NCBI GenBank assembly: GCA_003635315.1
Contig: PYJD01000001.1
Span: forward strand, 1-62,963
DNA: 62,963 nucleotides
Direction: 5' to 3'
From: Candidatus Poribacteria bacterium
GTDB lineage: Bacteria > Poribacteria > WGA-4E > WGA-3G
In this document: positions 8,953 through 17,253 of the stretch, in pieces
Layout: every line of letters starts with the position of its first letter
Numbering within the stretch: the first letter of the stretch is position 1
Position numbers and translations under genes: made by a program
The notes under the pieces: model-generated
Told to the model about the DNA's origin: nothing
Databases searched by the model: none
Seen by the model: only the letters and a program-made list of their open reading frames with translations

Positions 8953-9711
8953 ATGACATTTCAAATTCAGAATGCTTCAATGGTCGAATTGAAGCAGCAA
9001 ATTAGTTTAGAAGATAATCCTCAAGAGATACTATTCTCTCTCTTCAAGCAATTTGAAGAAAGAGCTTCTATAGTTACAAGTGGACAGTTATCTGGTATGG
9101 TGCAAATACATCTGGCTGCAGAGAATAATTTACCATTTCGAGTATGTACGATTGATACACTCCGTCTTTTTCCAGAAACATATACCTTTTTCGAGCATGT
9201 TGAGAAGCGGTACGGAATCCAAATAGAGAGGATTCAACCTGAGCCTAACGATGTAGAGAAAATGGTTAATGAACACGGTGAATTCCTATTCTTTGATAGT
9301 AGAGAAAAACAGAGATTCTGTTGCGATATACGAAAAGTCCGTCCCATGCAACAACTATTAGAAACTTTAGATGTATGGGTAACAGGAACACGTAGAGATC
9401 AGTCTGAATCACGGCAGAATTTCCAGAAAGTGGAGATAATTTCTTCCATGGCAAACCCAATCCTTAAGGTAAGTCCATTAATACATTGGACAGAAGAGGA
9501 AATTTGGAAATTTGTGAAAGAAAATGACGTGCCAGTGAATCCTTTGTTTGAACCAGATTCTCAAGGTCATTATTATGAATCCCTCGGATGCATGATTTGT
9601 ACAACTCGAATACGTCCAGGTGAACCAAAACGTGCAGGACGATGGCGTTGGCAAAATGCCGTAGATACCGAAGAAAATAATAAAGAGTGTGGTTTACACT
9701 ACTCAATCTAA
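8953..9711 (+). CDS. cysH: Adenylyl-sulfate (APS) reductase, Fe-S type
   Basis: This 252-residue PAPS/APS reductase family protein reduces activated sulfate to sulfite in assimilation. The Cys pair at 123-124 (R-F-C-C-D-I-R-K) and C-M-I-C at 213-216 give the CC...CxxC pattern of the [4Fe-4S] APS-reducing type. The catalytic Cys lies in E-C-G-L-H at 245-249. V-T-G-T-R-R-D-Q-S at 143-151 is the conserved substrate segment. The N-terminal phosphate loop is unusual (VTSGQLSG instead of the usual SFGAED-like sequence). It is cotranscribed with cysK. Confidence 0.88.
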   Translation: MTFQIQNASMVELKQQISLEDNPQEILFSLFKQFEERASIVTSGQLSGMVQIHLAAENNLPFRVCTIDTLRLFPETYTFFEHVEKRYGIQIERIQPEPNDVEKMVNEHGEFLFFDSREKQRFCCDIRKVRPMQQLLETLDVWVTGTRRDQSESRQNFQKVEIISSMANPILKVSPLIHWTEEEIWKFVKENDVPVNPLFEPDSQGHYYESLGCMICTTRIRPGEPKRAGRWRWQNAVDTEENNKECGLHYSI

Positions 9712-9884
9712 TTGAGAAGAATACATCTCAACATAAATACTAAATTTACTACACACATCCTGCTAATTTTAAGCAATGGATTCTATTACGGTAATAGGTA
9801 ATTTAGATCTATAAAATAATAAATTTTGATTTTAAATATAAACTATGTGTCATTATACCGATACATATAACATGGAGGATTAAC

Positions 9885-10163
9885 ATGTCAGTTACAGTTC
9901 GAATACCAACCCCTCTGAGACGATTAACACAAAATCTCGCGGAGGTAGAAACAGAAGGTCCGGATATCAATACTATCATAGAGAATTTGGATTCAAGTTA
10001 TCCAGGTATGAAAGAACGAATTTGCGACGAAGATGGGAATATACGACGGTTTGTTAATATTTATCTCAATGACGAAGATATCCGATTCCTTGATGGAAAA
10101 TCTACAGAGGTAGAAGACGGCGCAGAGATTTCAATCATCCCAGCAATCGCTGGAGGTAAATAA
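9885..10163 (+). CDS. ThiS/MoaD-like sulfur-carrier protein ending in GG-Lys
   Basis: This 92-residue ubiquitin-fold sulfur carrier has a GGAGG ribosome-binding site. It resembles MoaD and CysO, with a hydrophobic core and the C-terminal segment I-I-P-A-I-A-G-G-K. The functional diglycine is followed by one extra lysine, which would have to be removed before the C-terminus could be adenylated and turned into a thiocarboxylate. The next gene encodes a JAMM peptidase able to do such trimming, or to release cysteine from the carrier. It is placed with cysteine genes rather than molybdopterin genes, so CysO-like is more likely than MoaD. Confidence 0.85.
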   Translation: MSVTVRIPTPLRRLTQNLAEVETEGPDINTIIENLDSSYPGMKERICDEDGNIRRFVNIYLNDEDIRFLDGKSTEVEDGAEISIIPAIAGGK

Positions 10164-10182
10164 CAGCATATATTAGAATATA

Positions 10183-10212
10183 CTTGTAAGAGGATATCTA
10201 TCCTCTTACAAG
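10183..10212. other. 12-bp perfect hairpin between carrier and protease genes
   Basis: The arms cttgtaagagga and tcctcttacaag flank a 6-nt loop. No T run follows, so it is more likely an mRNA processing or stability hairpin than an intrinsic terminator. It could set different levels of the carrier and the protease. Confidence 0.55.
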
Positions 10213-10238
10213 AATGGTAACCCTTTATTGGAATTAAG

Positions 10239-10952
10239 ATGGTCACATTACTTCTCAACACTCTTAATGAGATATGTGTGCATGCTAAGACAGAATTTCC
10301 TGATGAATGCTGTGGTGTAATACTACAGGCAGATTCACAGGAATTCGTTAGACCATGCAGAAATATCCAGAATAAGATGCATAAAGAAGATCCGAACACA
10401 TACCCTCGTGATGCTCGGACAGCATACTTAATGCATCCCGATGATTTAATATCGGTGCATAAAGAGTCAGATATTGAGAACCGACCAATTAAGGCATTTT
10501 ACCATTCACATCCGAACCACGAGGCATATTTCTCAGATAAAGATAAAGAAGACGCAATGGTATGGGGTGAACCAACCTATCCTGGTGTATCCTATCTTGT
10601 AATTTCAATCTATGAAGATAATGTCCGCGCTATTAAAGCTTTTGAATGGGATGAAAAGAATTCGGATTTTCTTGAAGTTCCTTTCAAAATTCCTTCATCA
10701 GGTGAAACACAGTTGAGATCGATTAAAGTACGTCTTACTTTTCCACAAGAAAAAATCACTGAGCCTATCATATACACTATTGGCAAACAATTTGGTGTGA
10801 TAACAAACATTCGTCGCGCTAATGTCACTGAAGAATCGGGGTGGGTCATGTTAGAGATGCAAGGCACTTCAGAAGAATTAGAACGAGCTATAGATTACTT
10901 AAAAAATATAAAAGTCCAAGTTGAACCTGTGGAAGGCGATGTGGTACAATAA
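10239..10952 (+). CDS. JAMM/MPN+ metalloprotease fused to a NIL domain
   Basis: This 237-residue protein has two parts. Residues 1-140 are a JAB1/MPN+ zinc peptidase with the complete catalytic set: Glu23 in D-E-C-C-G-V, His89 and His91, Ser99 and Asp102 in HSHPx6SDKD. Residues about 160-232 form a NIL-type ferredoxin-fold domain, known as a regulatory domain of methionine transporters and in some ferredoxins. The best-known bacterial relative is Mec, which releases cysteine from CysO. The upstream gene encodes a carrier with a GG-Lys tail, the natural substrate. A NIL domain could sense methionine or cysteine, which is an inference. Confidence 0.85.
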   Translation: MVTLLLNTLNEICVHAKTEFPDECCGVILQADSQEFVRPCRNIQNKMHKEDPNTYPRDARTAYLMHPDDLISVHKESDIENRPIKAFYHSHPNHEAYFSDKDKEDAMVWGEPTYPGVSYLVISIYEDNVRAIKAFEWDEKNSDFLEVPFKIPSSGETQLRSIKVRLTFPQEKITEPIIYTIGKQFGVITNIRRANVTEESGWVMLEMQGTSEELERAIDYLKNIKVQVEPVEGDVVQ

Positions 10953-10999
10953 ATATATTATGGATTCCTCTCAACACCTATGTCCTTACAGAGAGATAG

Positions 11000-13300
11000 A
11001 TGCAATTTCTGCAACTTGGCTGGTTTCAATCCTACCGTAAATTACTCACTGATCTCAATTTAGTTCACGATATTTCTCTCCGTCCATATTTACGCATTAT
11101 CACTATCTCCGCGTTTTCACTCGCTATTGGAATTGGATTCACACTCAAAAATTATCTTGTCTTTGAATTCCATGACACATCTGGTGTAGTGGGTTGGATT
11201 AGTCAACATCAATATCCCAAGCAACAAGAGATCTTCTACTACCTTCTTGCCCTTATCGGTATTCCAATTACCATTTTCCTATATTGGATTGGATGGCTTC
11301 TCTATTCCAAATGGGTCGCTGCAAGGACTTCCAAACCGATTAAGTTGATCCTAAAACAGTATGCACTTGCTTCTTTACCATTGTGGTTATGTTGGGTTCA
11401 GTTGATAAATTATGATGGGAATAGTTGGGTCTGGTTAATTCCACCCATCGGATTATCACTCATATTGAAGGCTTGTCTACTTATTATTAAACCCCGATCA
11501 ACTCAAGTGGATAATACCGATAGCACTCTCACGCAATCAGATATTTCATCGGAAGAATACCTGATTCCACGGTCAGGAGGGTTATTACTTCTATATCGTT
11601 GCTTTGCTTATATCCTCCTACCTGTCTTCATCTACCTACTACTGTATAATGGCAATATTAACGGTGGTATAGACATGTTCCATGAAGGGGAAAGGGTTGC
11701 CCCATTAAACGAAATGTTACATGGCGGAGTGGTTTTTAAAGATATCTATGTCCAACATGGGCTGTTTCAAAATGCCTATTTAGCATGGTTCGGTAGCAAG
11801 TTCTTCGGTCCTACTTTGATGGGTGTACGATCAATGGAACGGGTATTAAATCCCCTTGGCTATGTGGCATTATACTTACTTGGATTGCAAATCTTTCGGG
11901 TTGGATTAATTACTTCATTCATCTGCTTCCTTATATCTTCAGGGAGTAACTTTTCTGTATCTGCAAGACACACCCTTGGACTCCTTGCGTTTGCCTTCAT
12001 CGCCAATTACCTTACCTCTCATCGTGAGAATGGAATATTTCGGTTAGAACAGAAATCATCTAACAATGAAGGATGGATTTCAAAAATTCTCTCATCAGGT
12101 CGGAAGATTATATTTGGAGGCATCTTTACCAGTTTGGCATTTTGGTATAGTACTGAGATAGGATTGTATACACTTGGAGCTATCGGACTGTTTCTTCTTA
12201 TATATAGTTTACAGAGAGAAATACCCTTGAATTTGCGTCCGTTACCACTCCTAAGTTATTGTATTGGAATCTTATTGGGATTCCTACCGATAGGAATTTA
12301 TTTCTTGGCACATGGTGCTTTGGATGATGCAATTTGGAATTCGTATATTCAGTGTAAATATCAGCTTGCAACGTGGGGTCTCGCCTTTCCAAGTCTATCT
12401 GGAACACTAAAGATTTTTAAAGACCAAGGATGGAAAGCATTCATACTAAGTGATAAATTTCGATGGTATCTACCAATTTGTGTCTATGTCTTGACAATAG
12501 TTTACCTAACATATAAACGCTTATCAAGTAATGAAAGTTTTCCTATATATGCCTTGAAATTGTTGCTGATATTGTTGGGAGGGATCGCATTTTTCCGCAC
12601 TGCACTTGGTAGATCTGACGGTGGACACTTACATTTTGGGGCAACTTTCCTATGGATTCTCTGCCTTTTCCCTTTTGATAGAATCTTCTCTGGGATAATC
12701 ATCAATCTGTTTAAGAGGAATACTGATACAAGTTTGGAAGTGACAAGAGATAGAATTAGAAAACAGGTGATTTTGAAGACGATGTGGATTATTATACCAA
12801 CGCTTCTCTGTCTATGGTATGTTAGTCAAGTACATAATCCCTTAGAGATTTTTAAGGGGAGATGGCAGCATGTACTCAATAATCCCTTTAATAGGACACT
12901 TGCCACAGAGGAATTTGAACGGGCAGGACAAGTAGATGTTCCTGATGACCAATCTGAACAAATACAGCGAGTTGTATCTTACATACAGGAGAATACCGCA
13001 CCAGAGGAAAAAATATTTGATTTTACGAGCCAAGGAGCATACTTTTTCTTTGCGAATAGACCGAGTGTAACCCGCTATTTTATGGTGTGCTATGCCTCAA
13101 CTCCAGGTATGCAACGTGAAGTGGTTGCTGACTTAGAAGCAGATCAAACGCGATTGGTTATCTTCAAAACAGGAGGTTGGTTTGATAGGATTGATGGTAT
13201 TCCTGTAGAGGAACGTCATCCAATTATTGCAAAATACTTGGAGGAAAACTATGAACTCGCTATTGACATTAATAATACAGAGATATTAATGCGTAAGTAA
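11000..13300 (+). CDS. Large multi-spanning membrane protein, GT-C glycosyltransferase-like
   Basis: This 766-residue protein has many hydrophobic segments (roughly 12), starting with one near residues 30-50, and a soluble C-terminal domain of about 140 residues. The loop after the first extended membrane block contains E-G-E-R-V-A-P-L-N and G-V-V-F-K-D-I-Y, similar in layout to the first periplasmic loop of GT-C (PMT/ArnT-like) enzymes, where acidic residues act in catalysis. No exact family was recognised. It is the last gene of the plus-strand run and faces a convergent oxidoreductase gene. Confidence 0.6.
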   Translation: MQFLQLGWFQSYRKLLTDLNLVHDISLRPYLRIITISAFSLAIGIGFTLKNYLVFEFHDTSGVVGWISQHQYPKQQEIFYYLLALIGIPITIFLYWIGWLLYSKWVAARTSKPIKLILKQYALASLPLWLCWVQLINYDGNSWVWLIPPIGLSLILKACLLIIKPRSTQVDNTDSTLTQSDISSEEYLIPRSGGLLLLYRCFAYILLPVFIYLLLYNGNINGGIDMFHEGERVAPLNEMLHGGVVFKDIYVQHGLFQNAYLAWFGSKFFGPTLMGVRSMERVLNPLGYVALYLLGLQIFRVGLITSFICFLISSGSNFSVSARHTLGLLAFAFIANYLTSHRENGIFRLEQKSSNNEGWISKILSSGRKIIFGGIFTSLAFWYSTEIGLYTLGAIGLFLLIYSLQREIPLNLRPLPLLSYCIGILLGFLPIGIYFLAHGALDDAIWNSYIQCKYQLATWGLAFPSLSGTLKIFKDQGWKAFILSDKFRWYLPICVYVLTIVYLTYKRLSSNESFPIYALKLLLILLGGIAFFRTALGRSDGGHLHFGATFLWILCLFPFDRIFSGIIINLFKRNTDTSLEVTRDRIRKQVILKTMWIIIPTLLCLWYVSQVHNPLEIFKGRWQHVLNNPFNRTLATEEFERAGQVDVPDDQSEQIQRVVSYIQENTAPEEKIFDFTSQGAYFFFANRPSVTRYFMVCYASTPGMQREVVADLEADQTRLVIFKTGGWFDRIDGIPVEERHPIIAKYLEENYELAIDINNTEILMRK

Positions 13301-13361
13301 TCAATACACACAATAAAAAAATATGTTAGGATATCAGACAGAACTTTGTATTAAATTAATT

Positions 13362-14423
13362 CTATTGCTGCTCAATAAAAATTCGATAGATATCCTCGAA
13401 TATTCTTACATCTGTTAGTGTATCTTCTGCGGAGGAACGGAAAGGTTCAGGATTGCGTAGGTTTTTGATAAAATACTCCGCTTCTCTATGATATGACCAA
13501 GTCCAAGATGGTCTGGGTATTGGTTTTGTAATTTCTTGTTCCTCTCCAGCACGGTATATTTCAACTTCTGCAGGTGTGTTCTTCAGCAATAATGGTGGTG
13601 CCCACGTATGTATCCAACCGTGTTGGAAATAAATCTGTGAATGCTCATCCCAACGATAATGTGAGAGATGACCCGTTTCAAGTGTTACACGCACACCAGC
13701 CATATCAAAAATAACAACTCCAGTATACCCATTTTCATTTAGATCAACTGCTTTAACGGTTACATCATCACCTGCCCCCAGAAACCAACGCATTAAATTG
13801 ACATTGTGTGTATATTGCTGAAGATATCCGATGTATGATCCCCATCTTTCTTCAGGGAGCCAGTCAGGAAATTTTTGCGGGGCATTAGGTTTAGATTCCT
13901 CTGTACTATCCATCGGTGTATCTAAATTACACACCCAGTCTCCACCAAATGCATGATTTCGGGCATAAGTTAACCGTCCAAGTTCTTCAGTTTCACGGAA
14001 TTGTGTGATCTTCTCTTTGACGATTTCGTTTCCGGCATCATATCGTTTCATATATCCTACCATCAACTTCTTACCGGAATCTTGGGATGCGTCAACAATA
14101 GCTTTTGCTTGTTCTACTGAGACAGCCATCGGTTTTTCCATGAAAACGTGCTTACCAGCCTTTAATAGATCCTTGGCTATCTCACCTTGTAATGCAAAAT
14201 CAGCGGATACTGCTACTGCCTCAATATCTGGATTCTGTGCAAGTTCAATATGATTTTTATATAGATGTGGTATATCGAACCGTTTTTGAACTTTTTCACC
14301 GAGTTCAGTCCGTACTTCTGCGAGTCCAACCAGTTGACACTCATGGATACTTGCAAAATTTGGTATATGAACTTTCTGCCCCATAAAACCACAACCGATA
14401 TAGCCTAATTGAACTTTATCCAT
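13362..14423 (-). CDS. Gfo/Idh/MocA family oxidoreductase
   Basis: This 353-residue NAD(P)-dependent sugar or inositol dehydrogenase-like protein begins with the Rossmann motif G-Y-I-G-C-G-F-M-G (residues 7-15). The conserved E-K-P-M-A motif of the family follows near residue 95, where the lysine contacts substrate and cofactor. The C-terminal part is the usual alpha/beta substrate domain. It lies upstream of a HEAT-repeat gene on the minus strand, with a phytanoyl-CoA dioxygenase further up. Substrate specificity is not predictable. Confidence 0.88.
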   Translation of the reverse strand: MDKVQLGYIGCGFMGQKVHIPNFASIHECQLVGLAEVRTELGEKVQKRFDIPHLYKNHIELAQNPDIEAVAVSADFALQGEIAKDLLKAGKHVFMEKPMAVSVEQAKAIVDASQDSGKKLMVGYMKRYDAGNEIVKEKITQFRETEELGRLTYARNHAFGGDWVCNLDTPMDSTEESKPNAPQKFPDWLPEERWGSYIGYLQQYTHNVNLMRWFLGAGDDVTVKAVDLNENGYTGVVIFDMAGVRVTLETGHLSHYRWDEHSQIYFQHGWIHTWAPPLLLKNTPAEVEIYRAGEEQEITKPIPRPSWTWSYHREAEYFIKNLRNPEPFRSSAEDTLTDVRIFEDIYRIFIEQQ

Positions 14424-14460
14424 CTATAGTCTCCCTTAATGCTGAAAGAGTAATCTACTG

Positions 14461-14904
14461 TCAAATCTGTTTCTGCTCATAGTCCGACTCAATCTGCTCA
14501 ATTGCAGTAATTGCACCCTGCCGGACAAGAGCAGATGTGTCGTTTTCAGCAAGCTCTTTGAGTTTTGGCAAACTGAGTGTAGCTTCTAATTTGCCGAGAG
14601 CAACAGCAACAAAATAGCGTACATCCGAGTCCTCATCATCAAGTGCATTGATTAAAATATCCGTATCCGCTTGTGTAGCTATATGTCTATCAGCATCCCC
14701 TATATTTATTAGGGATTGTGCTGCAATTCGACGTGAATGTATATCACCATGTAGTAGTGACGAAATGAGTTCATCATTATCATTAGATATAGCAGACAAG
14801 TTATCCCAATCACAATCTAAACAAAACCAAGAGTTTTCATCCAACTTCTGGATGTTTTCCTTACCACATTGTGGACACTCATTATAGAATTGATAACTAT
14901 CCAT
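14461..14904 (-). CDS. Zinc-ribbon and HEAT-repeat protein
   Basis: This is a protein of about 147 residues. Its N-terminus has a four-Cys zinc ribbon (C-P-Q-C ... C-L-D-C). The rest is HEAT-type helical repeats, e.g. segments with L-I-N-A-L-D-D-E-D-S-D-V-R. Such proteins are protein-interaction scaffolds. The chosen ATG overlaps the upstream stop as TGATG, with GGAGG upstream. A start at 14943 (160 residues, inside the neighbouring gene) is also possible. Function is unknown. Confidence 0.7.
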   Translation of the reverse strand: MDSYQFYNECPQCGKENIQKLDENSWFCLDCDWDNLSAISNDNDELISSLLHGDIHSRRIAAQSLINIGDADRHIATQADTDILINALDDEDSDVRYFVAVALGKLEATLSLPKLKELAENDTSALVRQGAITAIEQIESDYEQKQI

Positions 14905-15275
14905 CAAATATTCATAGCCTCCATTTCTGGTAGGTCTCTCCATATTTCAGGACCTTCCGGTTTGAAGTTTATTGTCGCGATGAACTGCATTCCGTGATAA
15001 AAGTTAATTTTAAATTTTCCACCACCGTAATTCTGTTTTAGATATTCCAATGGAGCCTCTATTAATGGTCCCATTTCATCAGCATAGTAAAAGGCAAGTG
15101 CTTTGAACTTAACTGTATTTCCCACAGGTTCCTGTACCAAGAGTTGTGCGGAGGTTGCTGGAAATAGCACTTGAAATGCATTCCATAAGTCTGCAACCGT
15201 TGGATTATCATTACCGATTCGTTTTTTGAAGTCATTCTCAAGATATTCTGAGAATGTGTTGAACACCCAATCCAT
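14904..15275 (-). CDS. Hypothetical protein
   Basis: This 123-residue soluble protein matches no family I recognise. It is mixed alpha/beta, with an N-terminal helix rich in charged residues and a C-terminal half of alternating hydrophobic strands. It has no cysteines and no signal peptide. Its stop codon overlaps the start of the zinc-ribbon HEAT gene, so the two are translationally coupled and probably work together. The Uma2 gene lies 21 bp upstream. Confidence 0.65.
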   Translation of the reverse strand: MDWVFNTFSEYLENDFKKRIGNDNPTVADLWNAFQVLFPATSAQLLVQEPVGNTVKFKALAFYYADEMGPLIEAPLEYLKQNYGGGKFKINFYHGMQFIATINFKPEGPEIWRDLPEMEAMNI

Positions 15276-15296
15276 AGTCTTTTTTATTTAAGTGTG

Positions 15297-15869
15297 TCAA
15301 TCAAGATCAACACGTCTATAGATGTCTTTTAATGTAAGCGTACATCTGATAGTAGAAAGTGTAAGTATATCTGTTGGATTTTCAGATATGTTTACATCCC
15401 ATTCTGTGTCTCTTATAGCATAATGCTCAACTGTAAATTTCTCTTGTGCCACGAGGATGTATTCTTTCAATGATGGTAACTGCTTATAGAGTTCAAATAT
15501 CTCGCCTCTATCATATTCCTCAGTTGAAGGTGAAAGTACTTCTATGATAATGACGGGATTAGTAATTGAATCCATAAAAACATCTTCAAACTTGGGTTGA
15601 TTACAAGCGACTACTACATCCGGATAGAAATATGCCTCTGAATGAGCAATCCGCACCCGCATGTCGCTGGAATAAACTTCACAACCTTGACCACGTAACT
15701 GATTGTTTAACTCAGTAGCAATATCAAGGGTTATGAGATTATGTGCACGACTGGCACCAGACATTGCTACTATCTCTCCACGGAAATACTCGCTCTTGTA
15801 AGCAGCTTTACGTTCTAATACAAGATATTCGTCTGGTGTGAAATGTGTCCTAACCCCAATTGATGACAT
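15297..15869 (-). CDS. Uma2 family (DUF820) putative endonuclease
   Basis: This 190-residue PD-(D/E)xK-fold protein is of the type common in cyanobacteria and Planctomycetes. Landmarks are F-T-P-D-E-Y-L-V-L-E near the N-terminus, the Y-P-D-V-V-V motif with the metal-binding Asp, and I-I-I-E-V-L-S-P-S-T with the second acidic residue, followed by the usual D-R-G-E-I-F-E-L-Y segment. An in-frame ATG at 15920 would add 17 residues, but family members usually begin near the chosen methionine. Uma2 proteins are abundant in such genomes; their biological role is unsettled. Confidence 0.8.
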   Translation of the reverse strand: MSSIGVRTHFTPDEYLVLERKAAYKSEYFRGEIVAMSGASRAHNLITLDIATELNNQLRGQGCEVYSSDMRVRIAHSEAYFYPDVVVACNQPKFEDVFMDSITNPVIIIEVLSPSTEEYDRGEIFELYKQLPSLKEYILVAQEKFTVEHYAIRDTEWDVNISENPTDILTLSTIRCTLTLKDIYRRVDLD

Positions 15870-15981
15870 GCAAACTCCAAGGTATTGATGCTTTGTTTCA
15901 GATATCCTAAGTGTTCCCACATCGGTAGAATCGAATGGAGTCTTCGAATATAAAGATTCTATCCAATTCTACCGTATAGAA

Positions 15982-16059
15982 TTAAAAATTTGGAGCCTTC
16001 AAGAAGTCCTTCCAATCGAAATCAGGCAGAGGGAACTCCTCTGTGGCTTTACATTGTCA
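15982..16059 (-). other. Candidate UGA readthrough tail of the PCP_red protein
   Basis: After the TGA at 16057-16059 the same frame stays open for 24 codons to TAA at 15982-15984. The tail begins Q-C-K-A-T-E-E-F and ends K-A-P-N-F, which would place U-Q-C right after the PCP_red domain. A 6-bp hairpin with a 5-nt loop (16027-16043) starts 13 nt after the UGA, within the range of bacterial SECIS elements. Alternatively the TGA is an ordinary stop and the open tail is chance. Confidence 0.35.
16027..16043 (-). promoter_or_regulatory. SECIS-like hairpin after UGA 16057
   Basis: The stem cagagg / cctctg surrounds the loop aguuc, with G at loop position 2, and lies 13 nt downstream of the UGA. 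Spacing and loop fit loose bacterial SECIS rules. The stem is short, so the support is modest. Confidence 0.35.
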
Positions 16060-16470
16060 GAATGTGGCTGCCTGTTCAAAGAAATCTATATCCACACGTT
16101 CAATCTGTGCAGAACGAGCGTTTTCTGCTACGCGTTGAACTACCATTTCTCTAACAAATGGAATGGGAATCCGCTTAACTCGGTGTACAACCTCTTCAGT
16201 ACAAGGGACATTTGTGTTATCAAGAAATGGACCGTCCACCTTGGGAGTTTCGGCTGGATGATCACATGTCTCTGGCACCAATTGTTGTAACCGCATTGAT
16301 ACATAATCAGTGACCCATTGTTGGAATTTCTCCGTATTCTCACCATCAGCAACTGCAGTTTGTGATGGTTGTTCCAACTTGTCATTTATACTTGTCAAAA
16401 GTGTTTCTAACCGTTCTAATCTATCTTCAACATTTGTGAGTCGCTCTTGAACCTTGTTTTGCTCACTCAT
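16057..16470 (-). CDS. Coiled-coil and PCP_red domain protein
   Basis: This 137-residue protein ends at TGA, or is 162 residues if the UGA is read through. Residues 4-33 form a heptad-patterned coiled coil. A variable linker follows, and residues 91-137 are a PCP_red domain, the small helical domain at the C-terminus of the B subunit of dark protochlorophyllide reductase (R-I-P-I-P-F-V-R-E-M-V motif). No photosynthesis gene is seen here. It precedes the Uma2 gene and follows a phytanoyl-CoA dioxygenase gene. Relation to the other PCP_red proteins up to 24497 suggests a shared system. Molecular function is unknown. Confidence 0.75.
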   Translation of the reverse strand: MSEQNKVQERLTNVEDRLERLETLLTSINDKLEQPSQTAVADGENTEKFQQWVTDYVSMRLQQLVPETCDHPAETPKVDGPFLDNTNVPCTEEVVHRVKRIPIPFVREMVVQRVAENARSAQIERVDIDFFEQAATF

Positions 16471-16479
16471 ATTTACTCC

Positions 16480-17199
16480 TTAAATAACCCAGTATTTCCA
16501 AAGATCTTCTGGTATTTCATACCTAATCTCTTCCCGTTGTTTATGGTGGTAACGAGCAAATATCCCAACACGGGGAATGTCATTAACATTTCCAGAACCC
16601 GTATGACATAAATAAGCATGCCACAGCACAACATCCCCTGCTGCCCCAATAAATTCGCGTGGTCCCTCTGGTGATGAATCTGAGAAGACATGCCATCCCC
16701 ACCCGTCAATATCCCTAAAACTTCCATCTACTTGTTCAGGATACTTCAGGAAATATTCATGTGTGGTAAGATGACTTTTTGGCCAAAATATGAAAGCACC
16801 ACCACCCGGTTCAACATCATAGAGATAGGTTGTGGCACCCATCATAAACGGACTCCAACCACCTGGTCCATAGGCATCAATGTGCCCACTTCCCGGCATA
16901 GACCATTCATCATCCTTATTCGGCCATTTTACTAATGGTGATCCACCACCACCTGCAAAGTGTCCTCCACCTAATTGTTCAATTATCTCCTGCATTGCAG
17001 GTAAGTGACCAAAAGGAGGTGAGAAACCGAAGTTCTCCACTACATAATTATCGGGCCAGGACTGTGGAGTTTCTAAACTGGAATCAAAATGCTTCCATAT
17101 CTGTTCCCGCCATCCGTTAATTATATCTGTATCTATAAGATTTTCAAGTATAAGATAGCCATCTTCTTGAAAAGATGTAATTTGTTCTGGTGATAGCAT
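16480..17199 (-). CDS. Phytanoyl-CoA dioxygenase family Fe(II)/2-oxoglutarate oxygenase
   Basis: This 239-residue PhyH-family oxygenase has a jelly-roll fold. The iron-binding H-x-D is at His106-Asp108 (G-H-I-D-A-Y-G-P). The distal His is in the L-W-H-A-Y-L-C-H segment near 193-200, followed by the 2-oxoglutarate-binding Arg in I-P-R-V-G. These enzymes hydroxylate varied small molecules and are greatly expanded in Poribacteria and Planctomycetes. The gene is only 9 bp upstream of the coiled-coil PCP_red gene, so they are probably cotranscribed. Confidence 0.85.
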   Translation of the reverse strand: MLSPEQITSFQEDGYLILENLIDTDIINGWREQIWKHFDSSLETPQSWPDNYVVENFGFSPPFGHLPAMQEIIEQLGGGHFAGGGGSPLVKWPNKDDEWSMPGSGHIDAYGPGGWSPFMMGATTYLYDVEPGGGAFIFWPKSHLTTHEYFLKYPEQVDGSFRDIDGWGWHVFSDSSPEGPREFIGAAGDVVLWHAYLCHTGSGNVNDIPRVGIFARYHHKQREEIRYEIPEDLWKYWVI

Positions 17200-17253
17200 A
17201 CAATGTCCCTCTACTATTTAAGTCAACGACAGTATTGGATTCGTCCAAATATC

